In this document: piece after piece, positions 54,307 through 63,239 of the stretch
Layout: each line of letters starts with the position of its first letter
Position numbering within the stretch: position 1 is the stretch's first letter
DNA from: Myxosarcina sp. GI1
Lineage (GTDB): Bacteria > Cyanobacteriota > Cyanobacteriia > Cyanobacteriales > Xenococcaceae
DNA length: 64,000 bases
Assembly (NCBI RefSeq): GCF_000756305.1
Contig: NZ_JRFE01000024.1
Coordinates: 415,897 to 479,896, forward strand
Direction: 5' to 3'
The notes under the pieces: model-generated
The model's input: the letters and a program-made list of their open reading frames with translations, nothing else
Database searches by the model: none
What the model was told of the DNA's origin: nothing
Made by a program: the position numbers and the translations under genes

Positions 54307-56772
54307 CTACCGCCGATTTTGGCAATAATCTAGATCGGCAATAGCTCGATTGTAATAGTCCCCCAACCAACGGTCGAAAACTTGTTCTTTGGTAGCGCGA
54401 TCGCGGATAAAAGTATTAACCCAGTAACGCCAGCGCTCGTCACCAGCAGGTAAGATTAGTCCATAATACTCGCAGGTAAGAGGATATTCGGGTATGGTTT
54501 GATAGTTGTTTCTCTTCAAACCCTGGCGGTCTATTTCGCCTGTCAGTAAAACTATATCGCTAACAAAAGCGTCTATATCGCCATTTTTGACGGCTTGAAT
54601 TCCTTTGCTTCTGCCATCATTACTTTCATAAGTAAATATTTCTGCATCGGGATAATTTCGTTCTACAAACTTTTGGGTAGTAGTCCCTTGTAAAACACCA
54701 AGCTTAATACCCTCAAGCGGATTTTCAAGATCGAGTTTAGTTGCGTTATTGCCATTGACTAAAAAACGGGTTCCACTACTAAAGAAAGGATCGGAGAAAA
54801 CTACTTCTTTATTGTTAACTATAGAATTAGGACCGCATTCTAAATGAACTGTCTCTTGTTTTACCAGTTCAAATCTATTGGCTAAAGAAGATGGTACTTT
54901 AATTACTTTGATGGGTTTAGCTGTGTTCAGTTCTTGGCTCAGGCGATCGCCAAAGGCAGTAGCTAAATCGGCACAATAACCAGCCCAGCGATCGCGCTCG
55001 ATATAGCCAAAAGGAGCAGCGTCAGTTCTCATAGCAACTTTAAGCATGCCCGTTCGGGCAATTTCTGCTAAAACGTCGCGATTTTGTAAAGGTTCTACCG
55101 TTGCTAAAGGTTGAGGTATGGGTGATGTTGGAGGAGTTTTACCGTAGGCAGATGCTATTTGTTCTGGAGTTAGAGATTGAATCAAATACAGTGGCAACTC
55201 TCGATTACTAATTTTCTTAGCATATGCGGCGGTAAGATAAGATCGAGCTTGGAAAACTTGGCGAACATGAGCTTCAAAAAAAGCCAGACTTAAAGCCTTG
55301 AGATACTTTCTACCTAAATCGGGACGAAAACCTTTCAAAAAATCGTTAATTCCTGCAATATTTTCTTCGTTAATAGTAGAAAAATGACTGCCATTGACTA
55401 TAGTTGCCAAATATTTATCGGCAGTTGTCAACCATAAAAAAGGATGTGCCTGTTCTTCAACAAATGGCGAGACAAAATCTTTCGTTCCGCCTATAAACAA
55501 AGTGGGAATATTGATGCGTTGAATACTTTCTGGTCCCAATACCGAGCTAGTTACGGGATTGAGAGCGATCGCGGCTTTTATTCGAGAATCTTGTAAATTG
55601 TAGTTTCCTGGCGGTAAATTACTGGCGCGACACTGCAAGAATAGAGAAATATTAAGAGTAAAACGTTCCTGCTGACAAATCTTGTGTAGTCTAGCTAAAT
55701 TAAGCGGTGCGCCAGCCGTTAGTAGAGCAGTAGTGCCACCGAAAGAATGTCCGATAATTCCAATTTGCTGCCAGTCGATCCGTCGTTGGAAGTCGGCAGA
55801 TTGTTCCAGTTTATTCAGTAGATGAGTTATATCTCGCGGACGACTATAAAATTCAATGGGACTAATATCTACCCCTACTTCACCTTGTAAGTATGCTTCT
55901 TTATACTTGCCGCTACTACCGCTGTGTTCGGGAATGACAACTATATAACCGTAAGATGCTAAATGTTTGGCTAGATAGGCAAAATCAGAACGCTCGGAAC
56001 CCAAACCGTGAGCTATAATCGCTAAGGGTGCAGCCTGCTTTAATCCTATTGGTAGATAAATATCTGCATTTAGATCGTAAGCACCAGCAAAACCAGTAGC
56101 AGTTTGACGCAGATCGTCAACCGAAAAATTTATTTCGCGCTGCCTGACTTGGTATTTTCCTGGCTGAAGTAAATCTGGTAAATTGTTGAAATTTAGCTTT
56201 TTTTGAGATGTTATTTCCGTTTTTGCCTGTTTGGCGATCGCTTTTAAAATTGCATCTTTGTACTGAAAAAAGTTTTCTGTTTCTTTGATTAGAGAAAAAA
56301 TTATCTCAGTGTTTAGCTGCATTTCTTCTGTGGGAAAATGCCGTAAAAAATTAATTGTTGTCAAGCCTTCAGGTTCTGAAGCAGCTAAGATTAAAGCAGA
56401 GCGAATGGCAAAAATACCGTTTTCCTGGGGATGAGTATAAATTATGCTTCCCAACCGTCTGAGAAAGTCTTCACCCATAGGCATATTAGTTAATCGATAA
56501 ACAGTTACAGGATCGACAGCAAAATTTGTTTGCAAAATTTGGCGTAACCGCCGAACGGTTTTGCGATCTAAACGGTCGGTATAATAAGCAAACTCTGGTG
56601 TAATCGTTCCTTTTCGGGCAAAAACTGCCAGATCGTCTATTGAAACCTGAAATTCTCCTAAAATAGACAGGGAAAAAGTAATTTTATTAGCTGCGCTTAC
56701 CGATTGAGGTTTAAATATAGCAATCCCGTAGCTAGCCAGGGCGATCGCTAATACTAGTTTGAATATTTTCAT
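54307..56772 (-). CDS. Alpha/beta hydrolase fused to family-3 solute-binding protein
   Basis: An 821-residue exported protein. A Sec-type signal peptide (MKIFKLVLAIALASYGIAIF, cleavage near VSAA) is followed by a DUF1400 segment (about 28-180), then a dienelactone-hydrolase-like alpha/beta hydrolase (about 215-500) with GIIGHSFGGTTALLTAG as nucleophile elbow and VNGSHFSTI as the likely His. From about 575 a complete SBP_bac_3 domain follows: LAEIARTGMLKVAMRTDAAP, FGYIERDRWAGYCADLATAF and KNGDIDAFVSDIVLLTGEI. Such binding domains feed polar amino acid ABC importers. Fusion with a hydrolase suggests that it releases and then binds a product, but this is inference. The frame is intact, with no internal start near the junction. 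Confidence 0.88.
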   Translation of the reverse strand: MKIFKLVLAIALASYGIAIFKPQSVSAANKITFSLSILGEFQVSIDDLAVFARKGTITPEFAYYTDRLDRKTVRRLRQILQTNFAVDPVTVYRLTNMPMGEDFLRRLGSIIYTHPQENGIFAIRSALILAASEPEGLTTINFLRHFPTEEMQLNTEIIFSLIKETENFFQYKDAILKAIAKQAKTEITSQKKLNFNNLPDLLQPGKYQVRQREINFSVDDLRQTATGFAGAYDLNADIYLPIGLKQAAPLAIIAHGLGSERSDFAYLAKHLASYGYIVVIPEHSGSSGKYKEAYLQGEVGVDISPIEFYSRPRDITHLLNKLEQSADFQRRIDWQQIGIIGHSFGGTTALLTAGAPLNLARLHKICQQERFTLNISLFLQCRASNLPPGNYNLQDSRIKAAIALNPVTSSVLGPESIQRINIPTLFIGGTKDFVSPFVEEQAHPFLWLTTADKYLATIVNGSHFSTINEENIAGINDFLKGFRPDLGRKYLKALSLAFFEAHVRQVFQARSYLTAAYAKKISNRELPLYLIQSLTPEQIASAYGKTPPTSPIPQPLATVEPLQNRDVLAEIARTGMLKVAMRTDAAPFGYIERDRWAGYCADLATAFGDRLSQELNTAKPIKVIKVPSSLANRFELVKQETVHLECGPNSIVNNKEVVFSDPFFSSGTRFLVNGNNATKLDLENPLEGIKLGVLQGTTTQKFVERNYPDAEIFTYESNDGRSKGIQAVKNGDIDAFVSDIVLLTGEIDRQGLKRNNYQTIPEYPLTCEYYGLILPAGDERWRYWVNTFIRDRATKEQVFDRWLGDYYNRAIADLDYCQNRR

Positions 56773-56844
56773 CGTTGGTAGTTTTAATCGAGAGCGAACA
56801 AAAGCTAATTACTAGTAAGTAGATGACTTTACAAGGAACGTCCC

Positions 56845-58659
56845 CTACTCGCTACCCGATAAATTGTCTCGTTCGCCAAGAGGTGCGCCGTAGTTGACCC
56901 ACTGCGGTCTACCAATTACAATATCGTGTTTTTCAAAAGCTCGACGAACTCGCAGACGATACTCTCGACCAACCAGCCACTGTTGCAGAGGCACAGTCTT
57001 AAACCAAACTCTAACTTTCATTCCTGTATGAGACAGGCTTTCTATACCCAAAATTTCGGGAGATTCGAGAATTTTATCTTGCCATTCGGGATTTTGGTAC
57101 ATTTCTCGCGCTATTGCTTCTAGAATTTTTAAAACTAGATCGGGATCGTTTTCGTATGCCACTTCGATAGTAAAATCAACTCGCGACCAAAGACGGGTTA
57201 AATTTCTCACTTCAGCGATCGCACTATTGGGAATTGTAATTAGCTGTCCTTCAGAATTACGCAGTTGGGTTAAACGAAGATTAAATTCTTCGACAAAACC
57301 ATCCATGCCATTAATAATAATTACATCTCCTACGGCAAAGCGATCTTCTAATAAAATCAAGCAGCCATTAACCACATCTTTTACTAAGTTTTGCGTCCCA
57401 AAAGAAATAGCCAAACCGATTACAGCACCTCCTGCCAAAATCGAACTGGCAGAAATATTAAACAATGCCAAAGTTAAAACAATTCCTAAAGTGACATAAA
57501 CAAAGGTCATAAACCCTTTCAAAGCTGTAGCAATAGTTGTCAAACGCAGCGATTTGCGCTGTGATTCTCCAAAGGATAGATAGGGATTATCTTTCCAAGC
57601 ATCGATCGAGCGTCGAATAAAAGTTTTACTAATCTCTAGTAATAAGCTGACTGAAAACCAAATTGCCAGTAACTCCAATGGTTGGGACAGAATAGTTTCG
57701 CTCCAGCGCATCAAGATCGGTAACCGAGTAGTAATGGCATAAACCCCCCCATACCAAGTCAAAATAAATAGCCAGACTGATAGCCAACGCAGGGATCTAT
57801 AAATACCCAAACTTTGCTGCAAATAAGTTTGCCGACCAAAAATATTTAGCCCGTTAATTTCATTGGCAGTAGAGGTTATAGTTTCCTTTGAGCTAGTATC
57901 GTGAGCAATTTCTGTCTGTATTTTTACCGTTGCCGATTTAGAAGCTTCTATTCCTGCTTCATATTGCAACTGTAACTTAGTCTGTCGGCGACCGAGCCAC
58001 CAATAGATCGAGCTTAATACAGTACTAGTGAAGATAATCAGCAGTAGAATCGCGATCGCCTGTTTGAGGCGATGACGAATAACTTCAGCAGAATACAAAT
58101 ATTCAATCTCACTAATCTTTTGCTGTAGAATATCTCGCCATTCTTTAACAATTTGTTCGGGGTTTTGACTGTAAAAATCGACATCTGTTTGAGTCACTGT
58201 AGCAATAGTCAGAGGACGAGAATTTTCACCGTATTTAATTTGAACTATATAACGATTGTTTAGGGTAGAAGTAATTACTTGCGCCGAAACAGATGTTTTT
58301 TGTGCTAGTTCGGGACGAAATATTTTAGTGACTATATCACCTTTGATTCTTCTAACTGTCAGCCAAAGCAGTGCCTCGATGTTTCTGGCTCGAATCTCTA
58401 CAGGAAGGCTATTTGGTTCGAGATTACCGCGATCGATTACTGTAGGAGCGGCAATTTGAAATAGTTCTTGTTTATTGAGAGGAGATTTGACCCAGGTTAC
58501 TTCAATACTGCCGTATCTTATGACCTCTAAAGGAGGTAAATTGTTGCGGTTATTCGCCTCAGATAGAGATATCTGTCCCCAAATTTTAGCTTGCCAACCA
58601 ACTATTAGAAAGCAGACGAAGATAATGGTCAAACAAAAGCGAACCCAGGACTTAAACAT
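56845..58659 (-). CDS. MscS-type mechanosensitive channel
   Basis: A 604-residue membrane protein of the small-conductance mechanosensitive channel family, large subgroup. It begins with a signal-like segment (MFKSWVRFCLTIIFVCFLIV) and a periplasmic domain (to about 195). Membrane helices follow, the last being the pore helix with Gly/Ala spacing (ASSILAGGAVIGLAISFGTQ-N). The beta domain begins FAVGDVIIINGMDGFVEEFN and contains the signature LRLTQLRNSEGQLITIPNSA. The ATG at 58659 is preferred over the TTG two codons upstream. It would release solutes on hypo-osmotic shock, a fit with the trehalose genes nearby. It lies 73 bases after the fusion gene start on the same strand. Confidence 0.92.
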   Translation of the reverse strand: MFKSWVRFCLTIIFVCFLIVGWQAKIWGQISLSEANNRNNLPPLEVIRYGSIEVTWVKSPLNKQELFQIAAPTVIDRGNLEPNSLPVEIRARNIEALLWLTVRRIKGDIVTKIFRPELAQKTSVSAQVITSTLNNRYIVQIKYGENSRPLTIATVTQTDVDFYSQNPEQIVKEWRDILQQKISEIEYLYSAEVIRHRLKQAIAILLLIIFTSTVLSSIYWWLGRRQTKLQLQYEAGIEASKSATVKIQTEIAHDTSSKETITSTANEINGLNIFGRQTYLQQSLGIYRSLRWLSVWLFILTWYGGVYAITTRLPILMRWSETILSQPLELLAIWFSVSLLLEISKTFIRRSIDAWKDNPYLSFGESQRKSLRLTTIATALKGFMTFVYVTLGIVLTLALFNISASSILAGGAVIGLAISFGTQNLVKDVVNGCLILLEDRFAVGDVIIINGMDGFVEEFNLRLTQLRNSEGQLITIPNSAIAEVRNLTRLWSRVDFTIEVAYENDPDLVLKILEAIAREMYQNPEWQDKILESPEILGIESLSHTGMKVRVWFKTVPLQQWLVGREYRLRVRRAFEKHDIVIGRPQWVNYGAPLGERDNLSGSE

Positions 58660-58869
58660 AATCAAGTTATATTTAATTTCCTTGATAACCGATCGCGATC
58701 GTTACTGGCAAACTATTGCCTACTATTAAATTTTGGGCGATCGCCTAGCTAGTTCTATACTTGATACTTAAATACGAGAAATTAATCAAAGTATCTGACT
58801 CGAACGAAGTGTAGCTTACTCGACTGAGAATTGCTATATATACTAATTATGTCCGAGTAACAAATAAAC

Positions 58870-60312
58870 ATGAATTTTGTCGATAAGCTCAATAATGCGA
58901 TCGCAGCTAATAATAGTTTGTTAGTTGTAGGACTAGATCCCAATCTTGAAATGATGCCCGATCGGGATACAGAAGCTAAGAAAGATTTAATCGATCGCTT
59001 GGAAGCCTGGTTAAAATGGGTCATTAGCGAAACTAGCGATCGCGTCTGTGCTTACAAACCCACCCTTGGCTTCTATCAGGCATTAGGAGTAGAAGGAGCA
59101 ATTTTACTAGAGCATGTACTGGCTGCTATTCCCGCAGAAATACCAGTAATTTTAGATGCTAAACACGGAGACATTAATACCAGTACGGTGTTTGCCAGCA
59201 CTATTTTCAAACAGTGGCAGGTAGATGCGGTTACTCTAACTCCCTTTGCAGGACAAGATCATGCAGCACCCTTTCTAGTTTATTCAGACAAAGCAGTTTT
59301 TATACTCTGCCATACTTCCAACCCTGGCGCAGAAGCCATACAAGAGTATCCCACTCAAGACGGACTTTTTTATCTCCACTTAGTCAAAGAAACTCAAGCC
59401 TGGGCTACTTCACAACAGTTGTGTTTAGAAGTAGGTACGACCGATACCGATACACTAACCCAGATTCGTGAGATCGCTTCAGAAAGATTAATTTTAATTA
59501 GAAGTCTTTGGAGTGCCAAAGATAATTTAGCAGCAATTCTTACTGCTGGTTTAAATTCAAATGGAGAAGGTTTATTAATTCCCGTACCGCAAGACTTTTT
59601 ATCGAGCCAAAATTTAAGTCAAAGAGTTTTAGATTTAAATATAGAAATAAATAACGTTCGAGAGCAAGTTATTTTTCAAGGAGATAGCTGCGAACTCTGG
59701 ACATCTAACGTCTGTCTTTTAAATCAGCATCCCTATCAAGATTTAATTCTACAGCTATTCGATATTGGCTGCCTGTTATTCGGCGAATACGTGCAGGCTT
59801 CTGGTGCGACGTTTTCTTATTATATAGATTTGAGAAAAATAATTTCCAATCCGCGAATATTTAATCAGGTACTCGAAGCTTATGCCAATATCCTTAAAGA
59901 TCTTAGCTTCGATCGCATTGCAGGTATTCCTTATGGTGCTTTACCAACTGCTACTGGTTTGGCTCTAAATCTACATCGTCCGATGATTTTTCCCCGTAAA
60001 GAAGTCAAGGCACACGGTACGCGCCGTTTGATTGAAGGAGAGTTTAATCCAGGAGAAAAAGTAGTAGTAGTCGATGATATTTTAATTAGCGGCAATAGCG
60101 TAATGGAAGGAGCAGAAAAACTTAAATCGGCAGGTTTGGAAATAGAGGATATCGTGGTTTTTATCGACCATGAAGGCGGAGTAAAAGCCAAACTAGCTCA
60201 AAATGGTTATCGCGCTCATTCTGTATTGGGTATCTCGGAAATTACTAACACTCTCTATGAGTCTGGTCGCATTAACTCCGAACAGTATGCAGCTTTTCAA
60301 GAAAATCATTAA
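58870..60312 (+). CDS. pyrF-pyrE: Fused orotidine 5'-phosphate decarboxylase / orotate phosphoribosyltransferase
   Basis: A 480-residue bifunctional enzyme for the last two steps to UMP. Residues 1-275 are the decarboxylase: SLLVVGLDPNLEMMPD, AYKPTLGFYQALG and VILDAKHGDINTSTVF, with the Lys/Asp catalytic set in DAKHGD. Residues 290-480 are the phosphoribosyltransferase: IAGIPYGALPTATGLAL and the PRPP-binding signature EKVVVVDDILISGNSVMEGA. The fusion, in this order, is common in cyanobacteria. In E. coli the two are separate genes. The gene is divergent from the mscS-type gene, with about 210 bases for both promoters. Confidence 0.93.
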   Translation: MNFVDKLNNAIAANNSLLVVGLDPNLEMMPDRDTEAKKDLIDRLEAWLKWVISETSDRVCAYKPTLGFYQALGVEGAILLEHVLAAIPAEIPVILDAKHGDINTSTVFASTIFKQWQVDAVTLTPFAGQDHAAPFLVYSDKAVFILCHTSNPGAEAIQEYPTQDGLFYLHLVKETQAWATSQQLCLEVGTTDTDTLTQIREIASERLILIRSLWSAKDNLAAILTAGLNSNGEGLLIPVPQDFLSSQNLSQRVLDLNIEINNVREQVIFQGDSCELWTSNVCLLNQHPYQDLILQLFDIGCLLFGEYVQASGATFSYYIDLRKIISNPRIFNQVLEAYANILKDLSFDRIAGIPYGALPTATGLALNLHRPMIFPRKEVKAHGTRRLIEGEFNPGEKVVVVDDILISGNSVMEGAEKLKSAGLEIEDIVVFIDHEGGVKAKLAQNGYRAHSVLGISEITNTLYESGRINSEQYAAFQENH

Positions 60313-60447
60313 TTTAACTTCAGTTCGGGTTAAGAAAGTTAATAGATTAAGGTAGTTGTAAGCTATGAGCTATAAGCTTTTATCTCAGGTTATTTTATTG
60401 GCAAAACTTTAGCTTATTGCTGGGTTATTTAAAATTTAATTATTTAC

Positions 60448-60753
60448 TTACTTTCCTTCAGGTGGGTGAATTGTGCCATATTTATCGTAATTTTCCAGGT
60501 AGTATTTAATATCACGAGCCGTTCCTGTTACAACTACGCGACCCGTTTCTTTTTCTATTAATATTGGTGCATTCCCAACTAGAGAATAATTAATGTCATT
60601 AGTCTCTAAATATTTCCTGGATTGATAAAAGAAAACATATAAGCGATCGCGTTCGAGGGTATTTTCATCTAAAATAACCGCCTCATAGTCTTTATCTCGC
60701 GCTTGGGAATTAAGATAGTTTCGTGCTATTTGCTTTGCTGCTCTTCGATCCAT
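60448..60753 (-). CDS. YrhB/Imm35-family small protein
   Basis: A 101-residue cytosolic protein of the YrhB or immunity protein 35 type. The core reads ILDENTLERDRLYVFFYQSR, YSLVGNAPILIEKETGRVVV and TGTARDIKYYLENYDKYGTI, with the family's GNAPILVDKxTG and TGTARxxxxYLExY blocks. Imm35 proteins are predicted to neutralise polymorphic toxins in some bacteria. No toxin gene with a polymorphic layout lies in this window, so it is either an orphan immunity gene or a free-standing family member. It is on the strand opposite to both neighbours. Confidence 0.8.
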   Translation of the reverse strand: MDRRAAKQIARNYLNSQARDKDYEAVILDENTLERDRLYVFFYQSRKYLETNDINYSLVGNAPILIEKETGRVVVTGTARDIKYYLENYDKYGTIHPPEGK

Positions 60754-60818
60754 AACAAGTAATGGTTATTTGTAGCTTTACGGATTAATGCTAGGACGAG
60801 GACACAATGATAAATTTA

Positions 60819-60856
<38 letters not shown>

Positions 60857-60997
60857 AAAAACCAACAGTTTTCTGGGTATAACCATCGAACATACTACTA
60901 TAAGACCTTTCTTTAGCTAGAGGTGCGATCGCGCCTTAAAATCTTAATTTAATAATATTTGTCTGTAAAATGTACTGTTAATTCAAGTTTAAGCAAA

Positions 60998-61930
60998 ATG
61001 CCCGATATTAAATATATTGACATGACCGTCTCCGAAATGGAGCGTGCGATCGCCTTTTATTCTCAGGTATTATCTTTTGAAAAGCTATCTGATATCGAAC
61101 TTTACGGTACGCAATGGGAAAGATTATTTGGATTATTTGGCTTGAGAATGCGTGTCGTAAAAATGCAGTTGGGCAATGAAGTTATTTCTTTGACTGAATA
61201 TTTAACTCCCAAAGGCAGAAAAATTCCAGCAGATTTTCGCAGCAACGACCGCTCCTTTCAACACATTGCGATCGTAGTCAGCGATATGGATAAAGCCTAT
61301 CAACATCTGCGTAAATACAAATTTCAACACGTTTCAACCGCTCCCCAGCAGCTACCCGATTGGAACCCCGATGTCGGTGGAGTCAAAGCCTTTTATTTTC
61401 AAGATCCCGACGGGCATAATTTAGAATTGATTCAATTTCCCTCAGACAAAATTGAGGAAAAATGGCAGCAAAAAGACCAAAGTAAGTTATTTTTAGGTAT
61501 CGACCATACAGCAGTGGTGGTTGCCAATGCAGCAGCAAGTATAAAATTTTACTGCGAGCTTATAGGCTTGGAGTTGATGCAGCAAGCTCAAAATTACGGT
61601 ACCGAACACGAGCACCTTAGCGGCGTGTTTGGAGTCAAAATTAGCATCAACAGTCTTAAAGCAAACAACGGCAACGGATTCGAAGTGTTAGAATATATCG
61701 CTCCTACCAATGGTAAACCAATGCCTTGTGACAGTTGCGCCAACGATCTCTGGCACTATCATACAACTATGAAAGTGTCTGACTTAGAAGCGATCGCCAG
61801 CAAATTAAGAGAGCGATCGGTTCGCTTCATTTCTCCTGGAGTCGTAAAACTTCCCAGCGACGAGTTAGGGTTTACTAAAGGTCTGGCGATCGCCGATTTA
61901 GACGGTCACGTTTTACATTTAGTTGAGTAA
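60998..61930 (+). CDS. VOC-superfamily protein with two glyoxalase-like modules
   Basis: A 310-residue protein of two vicinal-oxygen-chelate modules (about 1-150 and 160-310). Module one has IDMTVSEMERAIAFYSQVLS and the metal-site segment FQHIAIVVSDMDKAYQH, ending FYFQDPDGHNLELIQFP. Module two has IDHTAVVVANAAASIKFYCE, then LWHYHTTMKVSDLEAIASKL and ATLDGHVLHL-type end (IADLDGHVLHLVE). His and Glu metal ligands are in place in both. Such proteins act as dioxygenases, glyoxalases or resistance proteins; the substrate is unknown. The ATG at 60998 is preferred to a TTG at 60959 because the first module begins there. A CDF transporter follows 48 bases downstream on the same strand. Confidence 0.87.
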   Translation: MPDIKYIDMTVSEMERAIAFYSQVLSFEKLSDIELYGTQWERLFGLFGLRMRVVKMQLGNEVISLTEYLTPKGRKIPADFRSNDRSFQHIAIVVSDMDKAYQHLRKYKFQHVSTAPQQLPDWNPDVGGVKAFYFQDPDGHNLELIQFPSDKIEEKWQQKDQSKLFLGIDHTAVVVANAAASIKFYCELIGLELMQQAQNYGTEHEHLSGVFGVKISINSLKANNGNGFEVLEYIAPTNGKPMPCDSCANDLWHYHTTMKVSDLEAIASKLRERSVRFISPGVVKLPSDELGFTKGLAIADLDGHVLHLVE

Positions 61931-61978
61931 AAGTATGTTTACTCTATAAAAAACAACTTCCAACTTGCAAACAAATCT

Positions 61979-62941
61979 ATGTCATCCACTTCAGCTAAAA
62001 AAACTATTTACGCGGCAATTACTGCTAACTTTGGCATTGCCATTATTAAATTTATCGCGGCATTTATTACTGGCAGTTCGGCAATGCTTTCTGAAGGCAT
62101 TCATTCAATAGTGGATACTGGCAACGAATTACTGTTGCTGTTAGGTTTGCGTCTGAGTAAAAAACCACCTGATGATACTCATCCTTTTGGCTACGGACAA
62201 GAACTGTATTTTTGGACTTTAGTTGTAGCCTTATTTATTTTTGCCGTTGGCGGAGGAATGTCAATTTATGAAGGAGTCAACCATTTACTCGCTCCCGAAC
62301 CTCTTACAGATCCCTTTTGGAACTATGTAGTTTTAGGTTTTGCTTTTGTCTTTGAAGGCTATTCTTGGAATGTTGCACTGCAAGAATTTTTGGCTAAAAA
62401 AGGAGATGAAGATATTTGGACGGCAGTTCGTGCTAGCAAAGATCCGACTATATTTACCATTTTATTTGAAGATTCTGCTGCTTTAGTAGGTTTGATTGTA
62501 GCTTTTTTGGGAGTGTTGTCTGGTCATTTATTAAACAATGTCTATTTAGATGGTGTTGCCTCGATCGCTATTGGTATTATTCTGGCAGGTGTAGCAATTT
62601 TACTAGCATATGAAAGTAAAGGATTGTTAATTGGCGAAGGTGCTGACGCTAAAACTGTAGCAGACATTCGTAGTTTGACTAAAGCCGATCCTGCCGTACG
62701 AAATGTTTTAAAAGTTTTGACGCTGCATTTTGGTCCAGAAGAGATTTTACTAAATTTAGAAATTCAATTTACCAAAAAACTTTCTACCGAGCAGCTAGCG
62801 ATTGTAGTAGAACGGCTAGAAAAACAAATTAAAAGTAAGCATCCAGAAATTAAAAATATTTTTGTTGAAGCAAAGTCTATAGCTGCTAGCCGTTTAGCTC
62901 AAGTAAATCAAGAGCCAGAAAACTCATTGAACAAGACTTAG
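61979..62941 (+). CDS. Cation diffusion facilitator (CDF) family metal transporter
   Basis: A 320-residue membrane protein with about six helices and a cytoplasmic C-terminal domain (from about 225). The conserved helix-2 site reads SEGIHSIVDTGNELLLLLGL, with the HSIVD metal pair. Helix 5 has EDSAALVG and DGVASIAIG with another metal-site Asp. This is the ZnT9-like branch of the CDF family; exporting Zn2+ or another divalent ion is expected, the ion being unproved. HPFGYGQELYFWTLV is the loop before helix 3 typical of the family. It is 48 bases after the VOC gene, perhaps co-transcribed with it. Confidence 0.93.
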   Translation: MSSTSAKKTIYAAITANFGIAIIKFIAAFITGSSAMLSEGIHSIVDTGNELLLLLGLRLSKKPPDDTHPFGYGQELYFWTLVVALFIFAVGGGMSIYEGVNHLLAPEPLTDPFWNYVVLGFAFVFEGYSWNVALQEFLAKKGDEDIWTAVRASKDPTIFTILFEDSAALVGLIVAFLGVLSGHLLNNVYLDGVASIAIGIILAGVAILLAYESKGLLIGEGADAKTVADIRSLTKADPAVRNVLKVLTLHFGPEEILLNLEIQFTKKLSTEQLAIVVERLEKQIKSKHPEIKNIFVEAKSIAASRLAQVNQEPENSLNKT

Positions 62942-63116
62942 AGCAAAGAATATTTCTAAAAAACTAAAAAACGTACAGTTACAGTAATTCTATTTAATTT
63001 GAAAGATTATCTTTTAGCTAAAGGGAACCAACAATAAAGAATAGAATTTTTTTAGAATCGTTTACGATCGCTATTACAACCATTGATAGATTAGGGTCTA
63101 ATATTCGTTACAAAAC

Positions 63117-63145
63117 TTGACAAAGACTGAAAAGTTAGTTAGTAT
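63117..63145 (+). promoter_or_regulatory. psbA promoter
   Basis: TTGACA (63117-63122), 17-base spacer and TAGTAT (63140-63145), a near-consensus sigma-70-type promoter like that of known cyanobacterial psbA genes. It would give an untranslated leader of about 90 bases before the ATG at 63240. Confidence 0.8.
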
Positions 63146-63239
63146 GTAAATGTGGATGAGGTCAAACAAATTATTTTTATCTCGTTTCCCATCTACAGAA
63201 CCTTGAAAATTTAATACATAACGCAATAATTCACACAAT

